Source: Betaproteobacteria bacterium
GTDB lineage: Bacteria; Pseudomonadota; Gammaproteobacteria; Burkholderiales; Rhodocyclaceae
Direction: 5' to 3'
Assembly: GCA_009781175.1 (NCBI GenBank)
Contig: WQYQ01000002.1
Coordinates: forward strand, 124,001-188,000
DNA: 64,000 nucleotides
A model generated the notes under the pieces. It saw only the letters and a list, made by a program, of their open reading frames with translations. It did no database searches and was not told the DNA's origin. The translations under genes were made by a program, and so were the position numbers. Below are positions 37,662 through 45,903 of the stretch, in pieces (position 1 is the stretch's first letter; every line of letters starts with the position of its first letter).

Positions 37662-37707
37662 TTTACCAATTGATCAATCGAGCGCTCCGAGGTAATCAAT
37701 TGATCGA
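37662..37707 (-). promoter_or_regulatory. DmpR/XylR-type enhancer pair
   Basis: On the minus strand TCGATCAATTGATTAC (37707-37692) and TTGATCAATTGGTAAA (37677-37662) match the XylR/DmpR consensus TTGATCAATTGATCAA at 13 and 14 of 16 positions. Their centres are 30 bases apart, the spacing known for this activator family. They lie 87-117 bases upstream of the sigma-54-like element and point to activation by the DmpR homologue encoded at 38291. Confidence 0.72.
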
Positions 37708-37776
37708 TTTGCTTTTCCGCACCGCAACAGGAGAAAGGCGCACAGAACATGCGCATCGATGCGGAAGCTAGGTGCA

Positions 37777-38097
37777 TCACGCTTTGGATGGCAGCTTGAG
37801 CGCTTTGCTGATCTTGCCGATCACACGAATCCGCAGATCGCTAAGCGGAAACAGCTTGCAGGCCAACACGACGCCTTCCGTCTCTTCCTCTGCGGCAATG
37901 CAGGCTCGGCTCATTTTGCGGGTGCGGTAACGGCCTTGGGTAACGAGCACTTTGCAGACGCCACAGGCGCCGCCTCGGCAGCCGACAGGAATGCCGCGCC
38001 GCCCGAGGGCTTCCATTGCGCGCAACAGATCCTGCGCGGCCCCGCAGCGGAACACTTCATCAATATCTTCAACATGAATAACATAGCGTTCGCTCAT
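37777..38097 (-). CDS. dmpQ: XylT/DmpQ-type [2Fe-2S] ferredoxin
   Basis: A 106-residue plant-type ferredoxin with GCRGGACGVCKV near residue 39 and a later LACKLFP Cys. In the xylT/dmpQ family this protein re-reduces oxidised iron in catechol 2,3-dioxygenase, protecting it from inactivation by alkylcatechols. In other phenol operons the gene sits between dmpP and dmpB; here it is the first gene next to the regulator and upstream of the dmpL enhancers, so it may be transcribed separately. Confidence 0.88.
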   Translation of the reverse strand: MSERYVIHVEDIDEVFRCGAAQDLLRAMEALGRRGIPVGCRGGACGVCKVLVTQGRYRTRKMSRACIAAEEETEGVVLACKLFPLSDLRIRVIGKISKALKLPSKA

Positions 38098-38163
38098 CCC
38101 TTGCTTCCTCGCATGGTCAATCCGTCCCAGTGGTGCCTGGCGCGTGCAAACGCCACATCAGCA

Positions 38164-38192
38164 ATATCGATATTATTTTCCACCGTCGAGAT
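38164..38192. promoter_or_regulatory. Candidate GntR operator, site C
   Basis: Inverted repeat ATATCGA-N15-TCGAGAT with the spacing of sites A and B; with site A it shares the 12-base core ACATTATCTCGA (in opposite orientation). It lies in the 193-base divergent region between dmpQ and the dmpR-type regulator gene, so it could tune expression of either. Confidence 0.6.
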
Positions 38193-38290
38193 AATGTGAT
38201 TTATCCTCGGAATGACAGTTGGATTCGTAGGCGAGGCGGCCGCACTGGTATAAGCCCCCTCTCGAGCAAAGAAACGGGCAAGGAGAAAAC

Positions 38291-39991
38291 TTGGCAGAGA
38301 TCCATTACCCGGAGAACTCCGACCTGTGTCAATTGCTGCGTTTCCGCTCGAATGATGGCCTGATCTACCTCGGCGAACACCGCATGCTGCTTTTGCACAC
38401 GGCGGCGTTTTCCGCACTCAGAAAGGAACTGTTCGGATCGGTCGGCGCGCTACAGGCGCGCCGCATCCTGACGCGCATGGGTTTCGCTTCCGGCCTGCGC
38501 GATGCCGAGCTGGCCCGCAAGATTCGCGGCGCGGGAGAATTGCTCGACGCCTTCGTCGTCGGCCCTCAACTGCATATGCTCGAAGGCTATGTGCGCGTCG
38601 CGCCGGTCCGTCTCGATATCGATGTAGACAAAGGCAAGTTCTACGGAGAATTCATCTGGGAAGACTCTTGGGAGGCGGAAATCCATGAGCAGGAATTCGG
38701 TGAATCCGACTCGCCCGTATGCTGGATGCAAATCGGCTACGCTTCCGGTTACACCTCCGCATTCATGGGACGCTTGATCCTGTTTCGCGAAACGGAATGT
38801 GCCGCGACGGGAGCGCCGCATTGCCGAATCGTAGGCAAGCCGGTCGAGGAATGGCCCGATGCGGATGAGCTGAGGCCCTACTTTGAAGCGGATTCAATCC
38901 TCGCTCGGATGCTGGAGCTGCGCGCGCAGGTCGAAGCGCTGCGGCAAAGCCTCACGGCGCCCTGCACGATCCCCAATCTGATCGGAAGCTCGACGGGCTT
39001 CCGCCAAGCCTACGACCTGGTTGTCAAAGCGGCGGGCACAAATGTCGCCGTCCTGCTGCTCGGTGAAACCGGGGTCGGGAAAGAGCGCTTTGCGCGCGCC
39101 CTGCATGAACTCAGCCCCCGCCGTGGCGCGCCCTTTGTCGCCGTTAATTGCGCGGCCTTGCCGCTGGAGCTTGTCGAATCCGAACTCTTCGGGGTCGAAC
39201 GCGGCGCCTACACCGGCGCGCATGCCGCCCGGCCAGGCAAATTCGAACGCGCGGACGGCGGCACGCTTTTTCTCGATGAGATCGGAGATTTGCCGCTCTC
39301 GGCCCAGGCAAAATTGCTGCGCGTGCTACAGGAAGGCGAAATAGAGCGCCTCGGCGACGATCAGGTCCGCAAGATCAACGTCCGCATCGTCGCCGCGACG
39401 AATGTCGACCTGCTTGGCGCAGTGAATACCGGCACTTTTCGGCGCGATCTGTTTTATCGCTTGAACGTTTACCCGATCACGATCCCGCCCTTGCGCGAAC
39501 GAGTCGCCGACATTCAGCCGCTTGTCGAAGCGATGATTGCGCGCTTCTCCTCGCTGCACGACAAACGTGTCCTCGGTATGACGGACAAGGCACTGCGTGC
39601 CCTGAAACGTCACAGCTGGCCCGGCAATATACGCGAACTCGAAAACGCCATCGAACGCGGCGTCATACTCGCGGCGCAAAACGCCTGGATCGAGACCGAA
39701 CATCTATTCGCCGGCCCAGTGCCGCCCGACTACGCGAGCAGCATCGACCATACAGGCGAACTGCGCCCGAGCGAATCGAACCTGGACAACGCGCACCAAC
39801 TCACGCAAACCGTGCTCGACGCGGGCATTTCACTCGACGCTTTCGAGCAGGAACTTTTGCGCGGCGCGGTTCGCCGGGCCAACGGAAATCTTGCCGCGGC
39901 AGCCCGTCTGCTCGGCATGACGCGGCCACAACTCAACTACCGGCTGAAAAAATGCGCGCAGCCCAGTGCGGAAGAAAGCGCGGAGCAATAG
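38291..39991 (+). CDS. dmpR: DmpR/XylR-type sigma-54 activator of phenol degradation
   Basis: A 566-residue enhancer-binding protein. Residues about 10-205 form the XylR_N/V4R aromatic-sensing domain with [21 protein letters not shown] cut here as its core ([19 protein letters not shown], Cys near 160 and 175 positions for zinc), a short linker, then an AAA+ domain with P-loop GETGVGKE, Walker [10 protein letters not shown], and a Fis-type DNA-binding C-terminus ([19 protein letters not shown]). The sigma-54 loop reads GAYTGA instead of GAFTGA. The start is a TTG at 38291 with AAGGAG five bases upstream. Phenol binding to the V4R domain is expected to activate transcription from dmpL. Confidence 0.9.
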   Translation: MAEIHYPENSDLCQLLRFRSNDGLIYLGEHRMLLLHTAAFSALRKELFGSVGALQARRILTRMGFASGLRDAELARKIRGAGELLDAFVVGPQLHMLEGYVRVAPVRLDIDVDKGKFYGEFIWEDSWEAEIHEQEFGESDSPVCWMQIGYASGYTSAFMGRLILFRETECAATGAPHCRIVGKPVEEWPDADELRPYFEADSILARMLELRAQVEALRQSLTAPCTIPNLIGSSTGFRQAYDLVVKAAGTNVAVLLLGETGVGKERFARALHELSPRRGAPFVAVNCAALPLELVESELFGVERGAYTGAHAARPGKFERADGGTLFLDEIGDLPLSAQAKLLRVLQEGEIERLGDDQVRKINVRIVAATNVDLLGAVNTGTFRRDLFYRLNVYPITIPPLRERVADIQPLVEAMIARFSSLHDKRVLGMTDKALRALKRHSWPGNIRELENAIERGVILAAQNAWIETEHLFAGPVPPDYASSIDHTGELRPSESNLDNAHQLTQTVLDAGISLDAFEQELLRGAVRRANGNLAAAARLLGMTRPQLNYRLKKCAQPSAEESAEQ

Positions 39992-40119
39992 GCTTCAGCG
40001 CACAGGCGCAAGCCCTTTTCTCGCCCGCGCGATCTCACCACCCTACAGGTCGAAAGCCCGCACTCCAGGCGCTGCGTCCCGGCATGTGCTGGATTCACGT
40101 GGCCGATCAAAAATCAGCT

Positions 40120-40180
40120 TGCCGAATATTCTATAAAATAATATTATATAAAAATATATTTTGTTTGGCCGGCGCAAATG
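40120..40180 (+). promoter_or_regulatory. AT-rich region upstream of the CoA-disulfide reductase-like gene
   Basis: Bases 40125-40170 are almost pure A/T (ATTCTATAAAATAATATTAT and on), in a high-GC background, and contain several -10-like TATAAA and TATAAT-type hexamers. This is most simply the promoter of the gene at 40253. Before it, 39992-40020 has a weak GGCTT...AAGCC hairpin followed by TTTTC that may end the dmpR transcript. Confidence 0.4.
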
Positions 40181-40252
40181 CAAGACACCTCTGTCATTCG
40201 ATTGCGGCGGCATGCGGCTACTTCGCTTCTTCCAGAAAGGATGAAAAGAAAC

Positions 40253-41911
40253 ATGGCAATGATCAAGAAACTGGTGATTGTGGGCGGAGTGGCGGGCGGC
40301 GCGTCGGCCGCAGCGCGGGCGCGGCGTTTGAGCGAGGCCGCGGAAATCGTCATCCTGGAACGCGGCCCTTATGTGTCCTTTGCCAACTGCGGCCTGCCGT
40401 ATCACATCGGCGGAGAGATCGAGAAACGCGACGCGCTGCTGCTGCATACGCCAGACTCCCTGCGCGCCCGCTTCAATATCGACGTACGCACGCAGCATGA
40501 AGCAACCGCGATCGATCGCGCAGCGAAAACGGTGACGGTGCGTAATCTCCAAACCGGACAGGAATACATCGAGCAATACGACGCATTGATTCTCTCCCCG
40601 GGCGCGGCCCCGATACGCCCGCCCCTGCCAGGCATCGACGATCCGCGCGTGCTGACCTTGCGCAATATTCCCGATATGGACCGGATACTGGCCGCGCTGG
40701 ATTCAGGCGCGCGCCGGGTGAGTGTCGTCGGCGCCGGTTTCATCGGCTTGGAGATGGTCGAAGCCCTGCGGCATCGCGGTCTGGAAGTCACGCTAATCGA
40801 ACGCGATCCGCAGATCCTGACGCCGCTGGACGCGGAAATGACCGGCCCTTTGCTCGAAACGCTGCACAAGCAACAGGTGAAATTGCACATCGGGGATGGT
40901 CTGGCGGCCATTGTTCCGCAGCCACAGTTGCAAGTGGTGCTGGCTTCCGGCGTCAAAGTCGACACCGATCTGGTGGTGCTGTCGATCGGCGTGCGTCCGG
41001 AAAACAAACTGGCCCAGGACGCCGGGCTGACACTGGGCGTCGGCGGCTCGATCGCCGTCAATGCGCAGCAACAGACGTCCGACCCGGCGATCTATGCGGT
41101 CGGCGACGCGGTGCAGGTTCAGCATGTGGTCAACGACCGCCCGGTGGTCCTGCCTCTGGCCGGACCGGCCAACCGGCAAGGGCGGATTGCGGCGGATGTC
41201 ATTTTTGGCCAGCAGGCCAGTTATCGGGGTTCGCAGGGAACGGCCATCTGCAAACTGTTCGAGATGACGGCGGGGGCGACGGGTCTGAACGAGAAGGCGC
41301 TCAAGGCCGCCGGCATGCCCTATCGCAAGATCTACATTCATTCAAATGACCATGCCGGTTATTACCCCGGCGCAAAACAGATCAGCCTCAAATTGCTGTT
41401 TGCTGAAGATACTGGGCGCGTGCTCGGCGCGCAGGCCGTCGGCGAAAGCGGCGTGGACAAACGGCTCGACGTGCTGGCAACTGCGATTCAAGCACGCATG
41501 ACGATCGACGACCTGGCCGAGATGGAACTGAGTTACGCGCCGCCCTATGGATCGGCCAAAGACCCGGTCAACCTTGCCGGCATGGCGGCGCAGAATCTTG
41601 TCGCGGGGCTCTCCGCGTTCATCGAGTCGGAGGAACTGGAGGCCGCCGTATCCGCTGGCGCCATCCTAATCGACCTCCGTCAGCCTGGGGAACTGAAGCA
41701 GGGCCAGATTCCCGGCGCGCGGAACCTGCCTCTGCCACAACTACGCACGCTGGCGGCCGAGTTGCCGAAAGATGTGCCGCTGGTCGTGTACTGCCAGGTC
41801 GGATTGCGCGGCTACATCGGACAGCGCTACTTGCAGCAGCAGGGATGGTCGGTGCGCAATCTGAACGGCGGATTCCGCACCTGGAAAATGCTGCAAAGCA
41901 CTGAGCGGTAA
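40253..41911 (+). CDS. CoA-disulfide reductase-like flavoprotein fused to a rhodanese domain
   Basis: A 552-residue fusion. Residues 1-450 form an FAD/NAD(P)H pyridine-nucleotide-disulfide oxidoreductase: GGVAGGASAAARAR (FAD), the single active Cys in SFANCGLPYHIGG near residue 44, VSVVGAGFIGLEMVEAL (NAD), and the C-terminal dimer domain. The last 90 residues are a rhodanese domain with active loop VVYCQVGLRG. This layout is that of CoADR-RHD/NADH-oxidase type enzymes, which act on CoA persulfides, CoA disulfide or polysulfide. Start options are 40253 (MAMIKK) and 40259; AAAGG lies upstream. Confidence 0.87.
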   Translation: MAMIKKLVIVGGVAGGASAAARARRLSEAAEIVILERGPYVSFANCGLPYHIGGEIEKRDALLLHTPDSLRARFNIDVRTQHEATAIDRAAKTVTVRNLQTGQEYIEQYDALILSPGAAPIRPPLPGIDDPRVLTLRNIPDMDRILAALDSGARRVSVVGAGFIGLEMVEALRHRGLEVTLIERDPQILTPLDAEMTGPLLETLHKQQVKLHIGDGLAAIVPQPQLQVVLASGVKVDTDLVVLSIGVRPENKLAQDAGLTLGVGGSIAVNAQQQTSDPAIYAVGDAVQVQHVVNDRPVVLPLAGPANRQGRIAADVIFGQQASYRGSQGTAICKLFEMTAGATGLNEKALKAAGMPYRKIYIHSNDHAGYYPGAKQISLKLLFAEDTGRVLGAQAVGESGVDKRLDVLATAIQARMTIDDLAEMELSYAPPYGSAKDPVNLAGMAAQNLVAGLSAFIESEELEAAVSAGAILIDLRQPGELKQGQIPGARNLPLPQLRTLAAELPKDVPLVVYCQVGLRGYIGQRYLQQQGWSVRNLNGGFRTWKMLQSTER

Positions 41912-41942
41912 CGCAGCCTGATGGTTTGAGTGAAAACAAAAG

Positions 41943-41966
41943 GCGCCGGATCAACCGGCGCTTTTT
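41943..41966. terminator. Bidirectional intrinsic terminator
   Basis: A perfect 7-bp stem GCGCCGG / CCGGCGC with an ATCAA loop has five T residues on the plus side and an A-rich stretch (TGAAAACAAAAG) on the minus side. It sits between the convergent stops of the CoA-disulfide reductase-like gene and uspA, and can end both transcripts. Confidence 0.85.
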
Positions 41967-41970
41967 ACAG

Positions 41971-42384
41971 TCAGCGGACCAGCAATACGGGGCAAGGCGC
42001 GTTTTGCAGGACATCTGAGCTTACCGAGCCGAGCAACATGCGCTTGGCCAGATTCAGACCCCGGCTTCCGGTCAGGATGAGATCGGCGGAAACCTGGGTC
42101 GCCACATCAACGATGATATCGCGCGGGTCTCCCGCCACGACCTTGGCCGTCGCGGCCACGCCGATCTTCGCCAGATCCTGCTTCAACAGTCCCAGGGTTT
42201 CTTCCGCGCGCGCTCTTTCCACGGGATCGCAATCGACAGCGCTCCCCGCTTCATCCAGGGCCGGACCACCCCGCAGCGCCGTGACCAGGACCACGTTCAG
42301 GCTGCTCGCCGGCCACCAGGATAAACAGTCGATGGCCTTCTTGGCTTGCTGCGACCCATCGTATGCCAGTACAACTTTCAACAT
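41971..42384 (-). CDS. Universal stress protein UspA family
   Basis: A 137-residue single-domain USP with the start VVLAYDGSQQAKKAI and the ATP-binding motif GSRGLNLAKRMLLGSVSSD near the C-terminus. It therefore probably binds ATP. It is the last gene of the minus-strand envelope cluster, 31 bases after the YCF48-like gene, with GAGG six bases before the ATG; the link to that cluster is positional. Confidence 0.85.
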   Translation of the reverse strand: MLKVVLAYDGSQQAKKAIDCLSWWPASSLNVVLVTALRGGPALDEAGSAVDCDPVERARAEETLGLLKQDLAKIGVAATAKVVAGDPRDIIVDVATQVSADLILTGSRGLNLAKRMLLGSVSSDVLQNAPCPVLLVR

Positions 42385-42415
42385 ATCAAACCTCGAAATT
42401 TTCAAAAGCTCGAAA

Positions 42416-43396
42416 TCAATTGTCTTTCACGACTCCCGACTGCGAGAAGAACAAGGGAATCCCTCGCGAATTGGCAACCACGGCGGTCAGCGAGGCGCGG
42501 TCCTGGCGCTGCTGGAGGTCAAAAGTGGCCCCGCGATCCTTGCTCAACAAGGTGACGCCATCCATGCCCACCAGCAACAGGTCGCCGCTGGGCATCTGAG
42601 TCATGTCGGTAATCGAGCGGTTGCTGGGGGCGTCGATGCGCGTCCAGGATGCGCCGGCGTCCGCGCTGCGGTAAATATTGCCCCGCAGGCCCGCCACGAC
42701 GATCGAATCGTCGTCGAGAACACGTCCGGTCCACAATGTGCCTTTCGCGCCCGTCTGCATGATTTCCCAGGATTTTCCGCCGTCCCGCGAGCGATAAACC
42801 ATGCCTTGCTCGCCCGTCAGCAGTACGTTCCCCTGCCGATCAGGAAAAATGCTGAACAGGTTGAGGTCCGCGCGCTTGTTTCCCACCCCCGGAAGCTTGA
42901 TCTGCTCCCAGGTTTTTCCGCCGTCGCTGGTCGTCAGCAGGAGCGAGAACAGCCCGGCGGCGAATCCCTTCTGGTTGTCCTTGAACCATACGGAAAACAG
43001 GGGCTGATCGTTACCGAGGTCGTCGCGCTGCAATTGCCAGGTTTCTCCGCCATCCTGGGTATGCAGGATCACGCCCCAGTGGCCGGCGGCCCAGCCGGTT
43101 TTGTCGTCGACGAAAGTGACGGAGGTCAGCGTCGCGCGCGTCGGCACGTCCTTGGCCTGCCGGTACGTTGCGCCTTGATCCTCGGAAAGCAGAATCACAC
43201 CGCGGTCTCCGACCGCCACGATGCGGTCCCCCGCCGAGGTCGCCGCCAGCATCGAGTTGCGTTCCGGGCTGGCGAATTTGACGGCCGGCTTCTCGACAAC
43301 GCCCGGTGTCGCCGGGGCATCGGTTTGCGCGGACGCCGCCAGGCTCAGCAGCATGGAAATCGCCACGCAGGCAGCCCTTGCTATGTGTTTGTTCAC
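42416..43396 (-). CDS. Exported YCF48/BNR-repeat beta-propeller protein
   Basis: A 326-residue exported protein: signal peptide ending SLAASAQ near residue 24, then seven or so sialidase/YCF48-type repeats (for example GDRGVILLSEDQGATYRQ, GHWGVILHTQDGGETWQL, GLFSLLLTTSDGGKTWEQ), each with the D-x-G-x-TW blade motif, forming a beta-propeller. Relatives are named after the photosystem II assembly factor YCF48, but in heterotrophs they accompany RND transporters and DUF1302/DUF1329 genes, as here. Probably a periplasmic accessory of that transporter. Confidence 0.85.
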   Translation of the reverse strand: MNKHIARAACVAISMLLSLAASAQTDAPATPGVVEKPAVKFASPERNSMLAATSAGDRIVAVGDRGVILLSEDQGATYRQAKDVPTRATLTSVTFVDDKTGWAAGHWGVILHTQDGGETWQLQRDDLGNDQPLFSVWFKDNQKGFAAGLFSLLLTTSDGGKTWEQIKLPGVGNKRADLNLFSIFPDRQGNVLLTGEQGMVYRSRDGGKSWEIMQTGAKGTLWTGRVLDDDSIVVAGLRGNIYRSADAGASWTRIDAPSNRSITDMTQMPSGDLLLVGMDGVTLLSKDRGATFDLQQRQDRASLTAVVANSRGIPLFFSQSGVVKDN

Positions 43397-43409
43397 TTGA
43401 TTCTCCAGC

Positions 43410-45767
43410 CTAGTGATTCAGGATGCCGGGTACTTTCACCGGGCCGCGGCGCGGGAAAACCTTCTCCAGCAGCACGACGAAAGCCGGCAGGGCGGTCATG
43501 GCCATGATGAGGTTAATCATGAACATGAAAGCCAGCAATTTACCCATGTCGGCCTGGAATTTAAGTTCCGAGAACGCCCAGGTCGCAACGCCAATGGCGA
43601 GCGTGATGGCGGTGAAGATTGTCGCCATGCCCACTTCGAGGATGGAAAACTCCAGCGCCTTGACGATATCGCGCCCCGCGGCCAAGTGGATTTGCAGGCG
43701 GTTGTAGATGTAGAAAGCGTAATCGACGCCAATGCCGACCGCCAGCACCATGACCGGCAGGGTGGCGACCGTCAGGCCGATTTCGAATTCCTTCATGAAC
43801 CAGTAGCCGATGAAGGTGGCGACGGTCAGCGGCAGGCAGCAGGCGACCACGGCGCGCAGGTCGCGGTAGGCGAGCAGCACGAGGATGGCGATCGCGCCAT
43901 AGACGTACAGCATCATCGGCAGTTCGCTGTGTTCCACCTCGTCGTTGATGGCCGCCAGGACGCCGGCGTTGCCCGCCGCCAGGCGCACCTTGACGCCCGC
44001 CTCCTGGTTGTTGGCGCGGAACGCCTTGACCGCCGCGATCACGCCGTTGATGGTCGTCGCCTTGTGGTCCTTCAGGTAGAGGTGCACGGCCGTCATGCTG
44101 CAATCGGTATTGACGTAGCCGCGGGTGCGCGCGATCTCGGTCGCCAGGGTCGCCGTGATCGACGGGTCGATCGGAATCACCGACATCTTGGGATTCCCTT
44201 CGTTGTACCCCTGGCTGTAGGTGCGCAGTTGGTCGGAGTAGGACTTGATCGCCTGAATGCCGGGAACGGATTCGAGCGAGGCGATGAAATCGTCCTGGAA
44301 TTTGCCGATGGCGACGTTCTCGCAGGAATTCTCCGGCGCTTCGAACACAACCGTGAGCCAATCCAGCCCCATATCGTAAGAAGAGGCGATGGCGACCGCA
44401 TCGCGGTTGAAGCGGGCTTCCTGGCGCAATTCCGGCGCGCCGGGCTGCACGGTGCCGATCACGCGATCGCGGCTCTGCCACACGGAAAAGGCAAAGATCG
44501 CCACAGTCACCGAGGCGACGATCACCGCATTGCGCGGCTCGGCCACGCGCGCCAGACCGCGCAGCCATTGCGAGCGCCGTTCGCGCTTGAGCATCGCCTT
44601 GTCGGCGTACTCCTTGGTGAAATTGAAATACGACGCCGCGACCGGCAGCATCACCAGATTGGTGACGATCTTGTAGGCCACGCCGATGGCGGAAATGATC
44701 GCGAGTTCCTTGACCATCGGAATCGGAATCAGGAGCAGCGTGATGAAGGACACGAAAGCCGTCACCAAGGCCAGGGTTCCCGGAATCAGGAGGCCGGTGA
44801 AACTGTGCCGCGCCGCTTCTTCGGTGGTTTTGCCGTGGGCGATTTCGCGCACGATGAAATTGATCTGCTGGACGCCATGCGACACCCCGATGGCGAAGAC
44901 CAGGAAGGGCACGAGAACCGCCAGGGGATCGAGGCCGAAGCCCATCAGGCGCAAGGTGCCGAACTGCCAGACCAGCGAGGTCAGGGAGCAGGCGATCGGC
45001 AGCACCGTCAAGCGCAGCGAGTGGCAGTACCAATACACGGCCAGCGCCGTCAGCAACAGGGCCACGATGCAGAATTCGAGAACGCCTGAAGCGCCGTCGG
45101 CAATGTCGCCGATCTGCTTGGCGAAACCGATGATCTGGATCTCGAAATTCGCGTCTTCGAATTTCTTGCGGAGCTGTTCTTCGAGGATTCTGTTGTAGGC
45201 GATGTAGTCGAGCTTCTCGCCGGTAGGGCTCACCTCGGCCAATTCGGCGGTAATCATCGCGCTGGTCTGGTCGCGGCTGACCAGGGTGCCGATGTACCCG
45301 CCCTCGCTGGTGGCGCTGCGGATGCTGTCGATCGCTTCCGGCGTCAGGGAGTCCACGGTCACCGTGCCCGGAATAATCGGCTGAGCCCGGAAGCCCTCTT
45401 CAGTGATTTCATTGACGAAGCTGTTGGGCGTCCACAAAGACTGCACGCCCAGCCGGTCCACGCTCGGCAGGTAAATCACCGCCTGCGTCACCTCGTAGAG
45501 TCTGGCCAAGGCTTCCTTGGCCCAGATGCTCCCATTCTTTGCCTTGACCACCACGGTCAGCCGGTTGGCCCCGAAGAGCTGGTCGCGGTATTTCTCGAAG
45601 GTTTCGATGTACTCGTGCCCCTGCGGCATTTGTTTTTCGAAACCGGCTTCCATGTGCAACTTCATGCCGAAAAACGCGAAGATGGCGGTCAAAGTGGCGA
45701 GAAAACCCAGGACCCAGGCGCGCCGCCGGAAAAGAAATACTTCAAGACGATAAACCAGGTTGTTCAA
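43410..45767 (-). CDS. RND-superfamily (MMPL-type) lipid/solute exporter
   Basis: A 785-residue inner-membrane transporter with twelve predicted helices in the 1+5+1+5 RND order and two large periplasmic loops. The second half has the proton-relay-type motif GIGVDYAFYIYNRL; the first-half equivalent reads AIGVSHGVQQINF, without the Asp, a pattern seen in the subfamily that travels with YCF48 and DUF1302/DUF1329. The C-terminus continues directly into the YCF48 gene with 13 bases between. The transported compound is not known; lipid-like or hydrophobic cargo is typical of MMPL proteins. Confidence 0.88.
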   Translation of the reverse strand: MNNLVYRLEVFLFRRRAWVLGFLATLTAIFAFFGMKLHMEAGFEKQMPQGHEYIETFEKYRDQLFGANRLTVVVKAKNGSIWAKEALARLYEVTQAVIYLPSVDRLGVQSLWTPNSFVNEITEEGFRAQPIIPGTVTVDSLTPEAIDSIRSATSEGGYIGTLVSRDQTSAMITAELAEVSPTGEKLDYIAYNRILEEQLRKKFEDANFEIQIIGFAKQIGDIADGASGVLEFCIVALLLTALAVYWYCHSLRLTVLPIACSLTSLVWQFGTLRLMGFGLDPLAVLVPFLVFAIGVSHGVQQINFIVREIAHGKTTEEAARHSFTGLLIPGTLALVTAFVSFITLLLIPIPMVKELAIISAIGVAYKIVTNLVMLPVAASYFNFTKEYADKAMLKRERRSQWLRGLARVAEPRNAVIVASVTVAIFAFSVWQSRDRVIGTVQPGAPELRQEARFNRDAVAIASSYDMGLDWLTVVFEAPENSCENVAIGKFQDDFIASLESVPGIQAIKSYSDQLRTYSQGYNEGNPKMSVIPIDPSITATLATEIARTRGYVNTDCSMTAVHLYLKDHKATTINGVIAAVKAFRANNQEAGVKVRLAAGNAGVLAAINDEVEHSELPMMLYVYGAIAILVLLAYRDLRAVVACCLPLTVATFIGYWFMKEFEIGLTVATLPVMVLAVGIGVDYAFYIYNRLQIHLAAGRDIVKALEFSILEVGMATIFTAITLAIGVATWAFSELKFQADMGKLLAFMFMINLIMAMTALPAFVVLLEKVFPRRGPVKVPGILNH

Positions 45768-45869
45768 GATGAACCCCCTACAACATGGACCTGGGCCGCG
45801 CGCTTGCGATCACCCGGGAAAGGGAGACCCTCTCGGCGGCTGTTCCATGCAATGTTGTTCCAGAGAAAC

Positions 45870-45896
45870 CCCGGGAGGGTGTTTCACCCCCCGGAA
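45870..45896 (-). terminator. Hairpin between the DUF1302 and RND genes
   Basis: A 10-11 bp stem (CCGGGAGGGTG / CACCCCCCGG, one mismatch) with a TTT loop lies in the 136-base gap between the two genes; on the minus strand it is followed by GGTTTCTC, a poor T tract. It may be an internal attenuator lowering transporter expression relative to the outer-membrane protein, or an mRNA stability element. Confidence 0.5.
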
Positions 45897-45903
45897 GATG
45901 CGC

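Larger units (their letters stand above)
37394..37776. promoter_or_regulatory. Phenol-hydroxylase control region (383 bases without a gene)
   Basis: Markedly AT-rich (37560-37710) compared with its surroundings. From the dmpQ side it holds two DmpR/XylR-type enhancer sites (37692-37707, 37662-37677), inverted-repeat operator B (37605-37633), a sigma-54-like element (37567-37586) and a leader with two hairpins: GCGGAGTTGAACTCCGC at 37486-37502 and CAGCG-AAAG-CGCTG at 37422-37435, close to the dmpL ribosome site. No dmpK-like reading frame is present; only a 14-codon ORF starts within the leader. Confidence 0.65.

Noticed and set aside
37592-37780. 62-codon minus-strand frame as a possible dmpK
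   Set aside because: It runs through both DmpR-type enhancer sites, overlaps the dmpQ end and shows no DmpK-like sequence.
38098-38163. Possible sigma-54 promoter (CCTGGCGCGTGCAAACG) in the dmpQ/dmpR gap
   Set aside because: The bases ten positions after GG are CG rather than GC/GA and the -24 box is poor.
43413-45089. 558-codon plus-strand frame opposite the RND gene
   Set aside because: Composition rich in His, Arg, Asp and Gly with no domains, exactly opposite conserved transporter motifs; a high-GC shadow.
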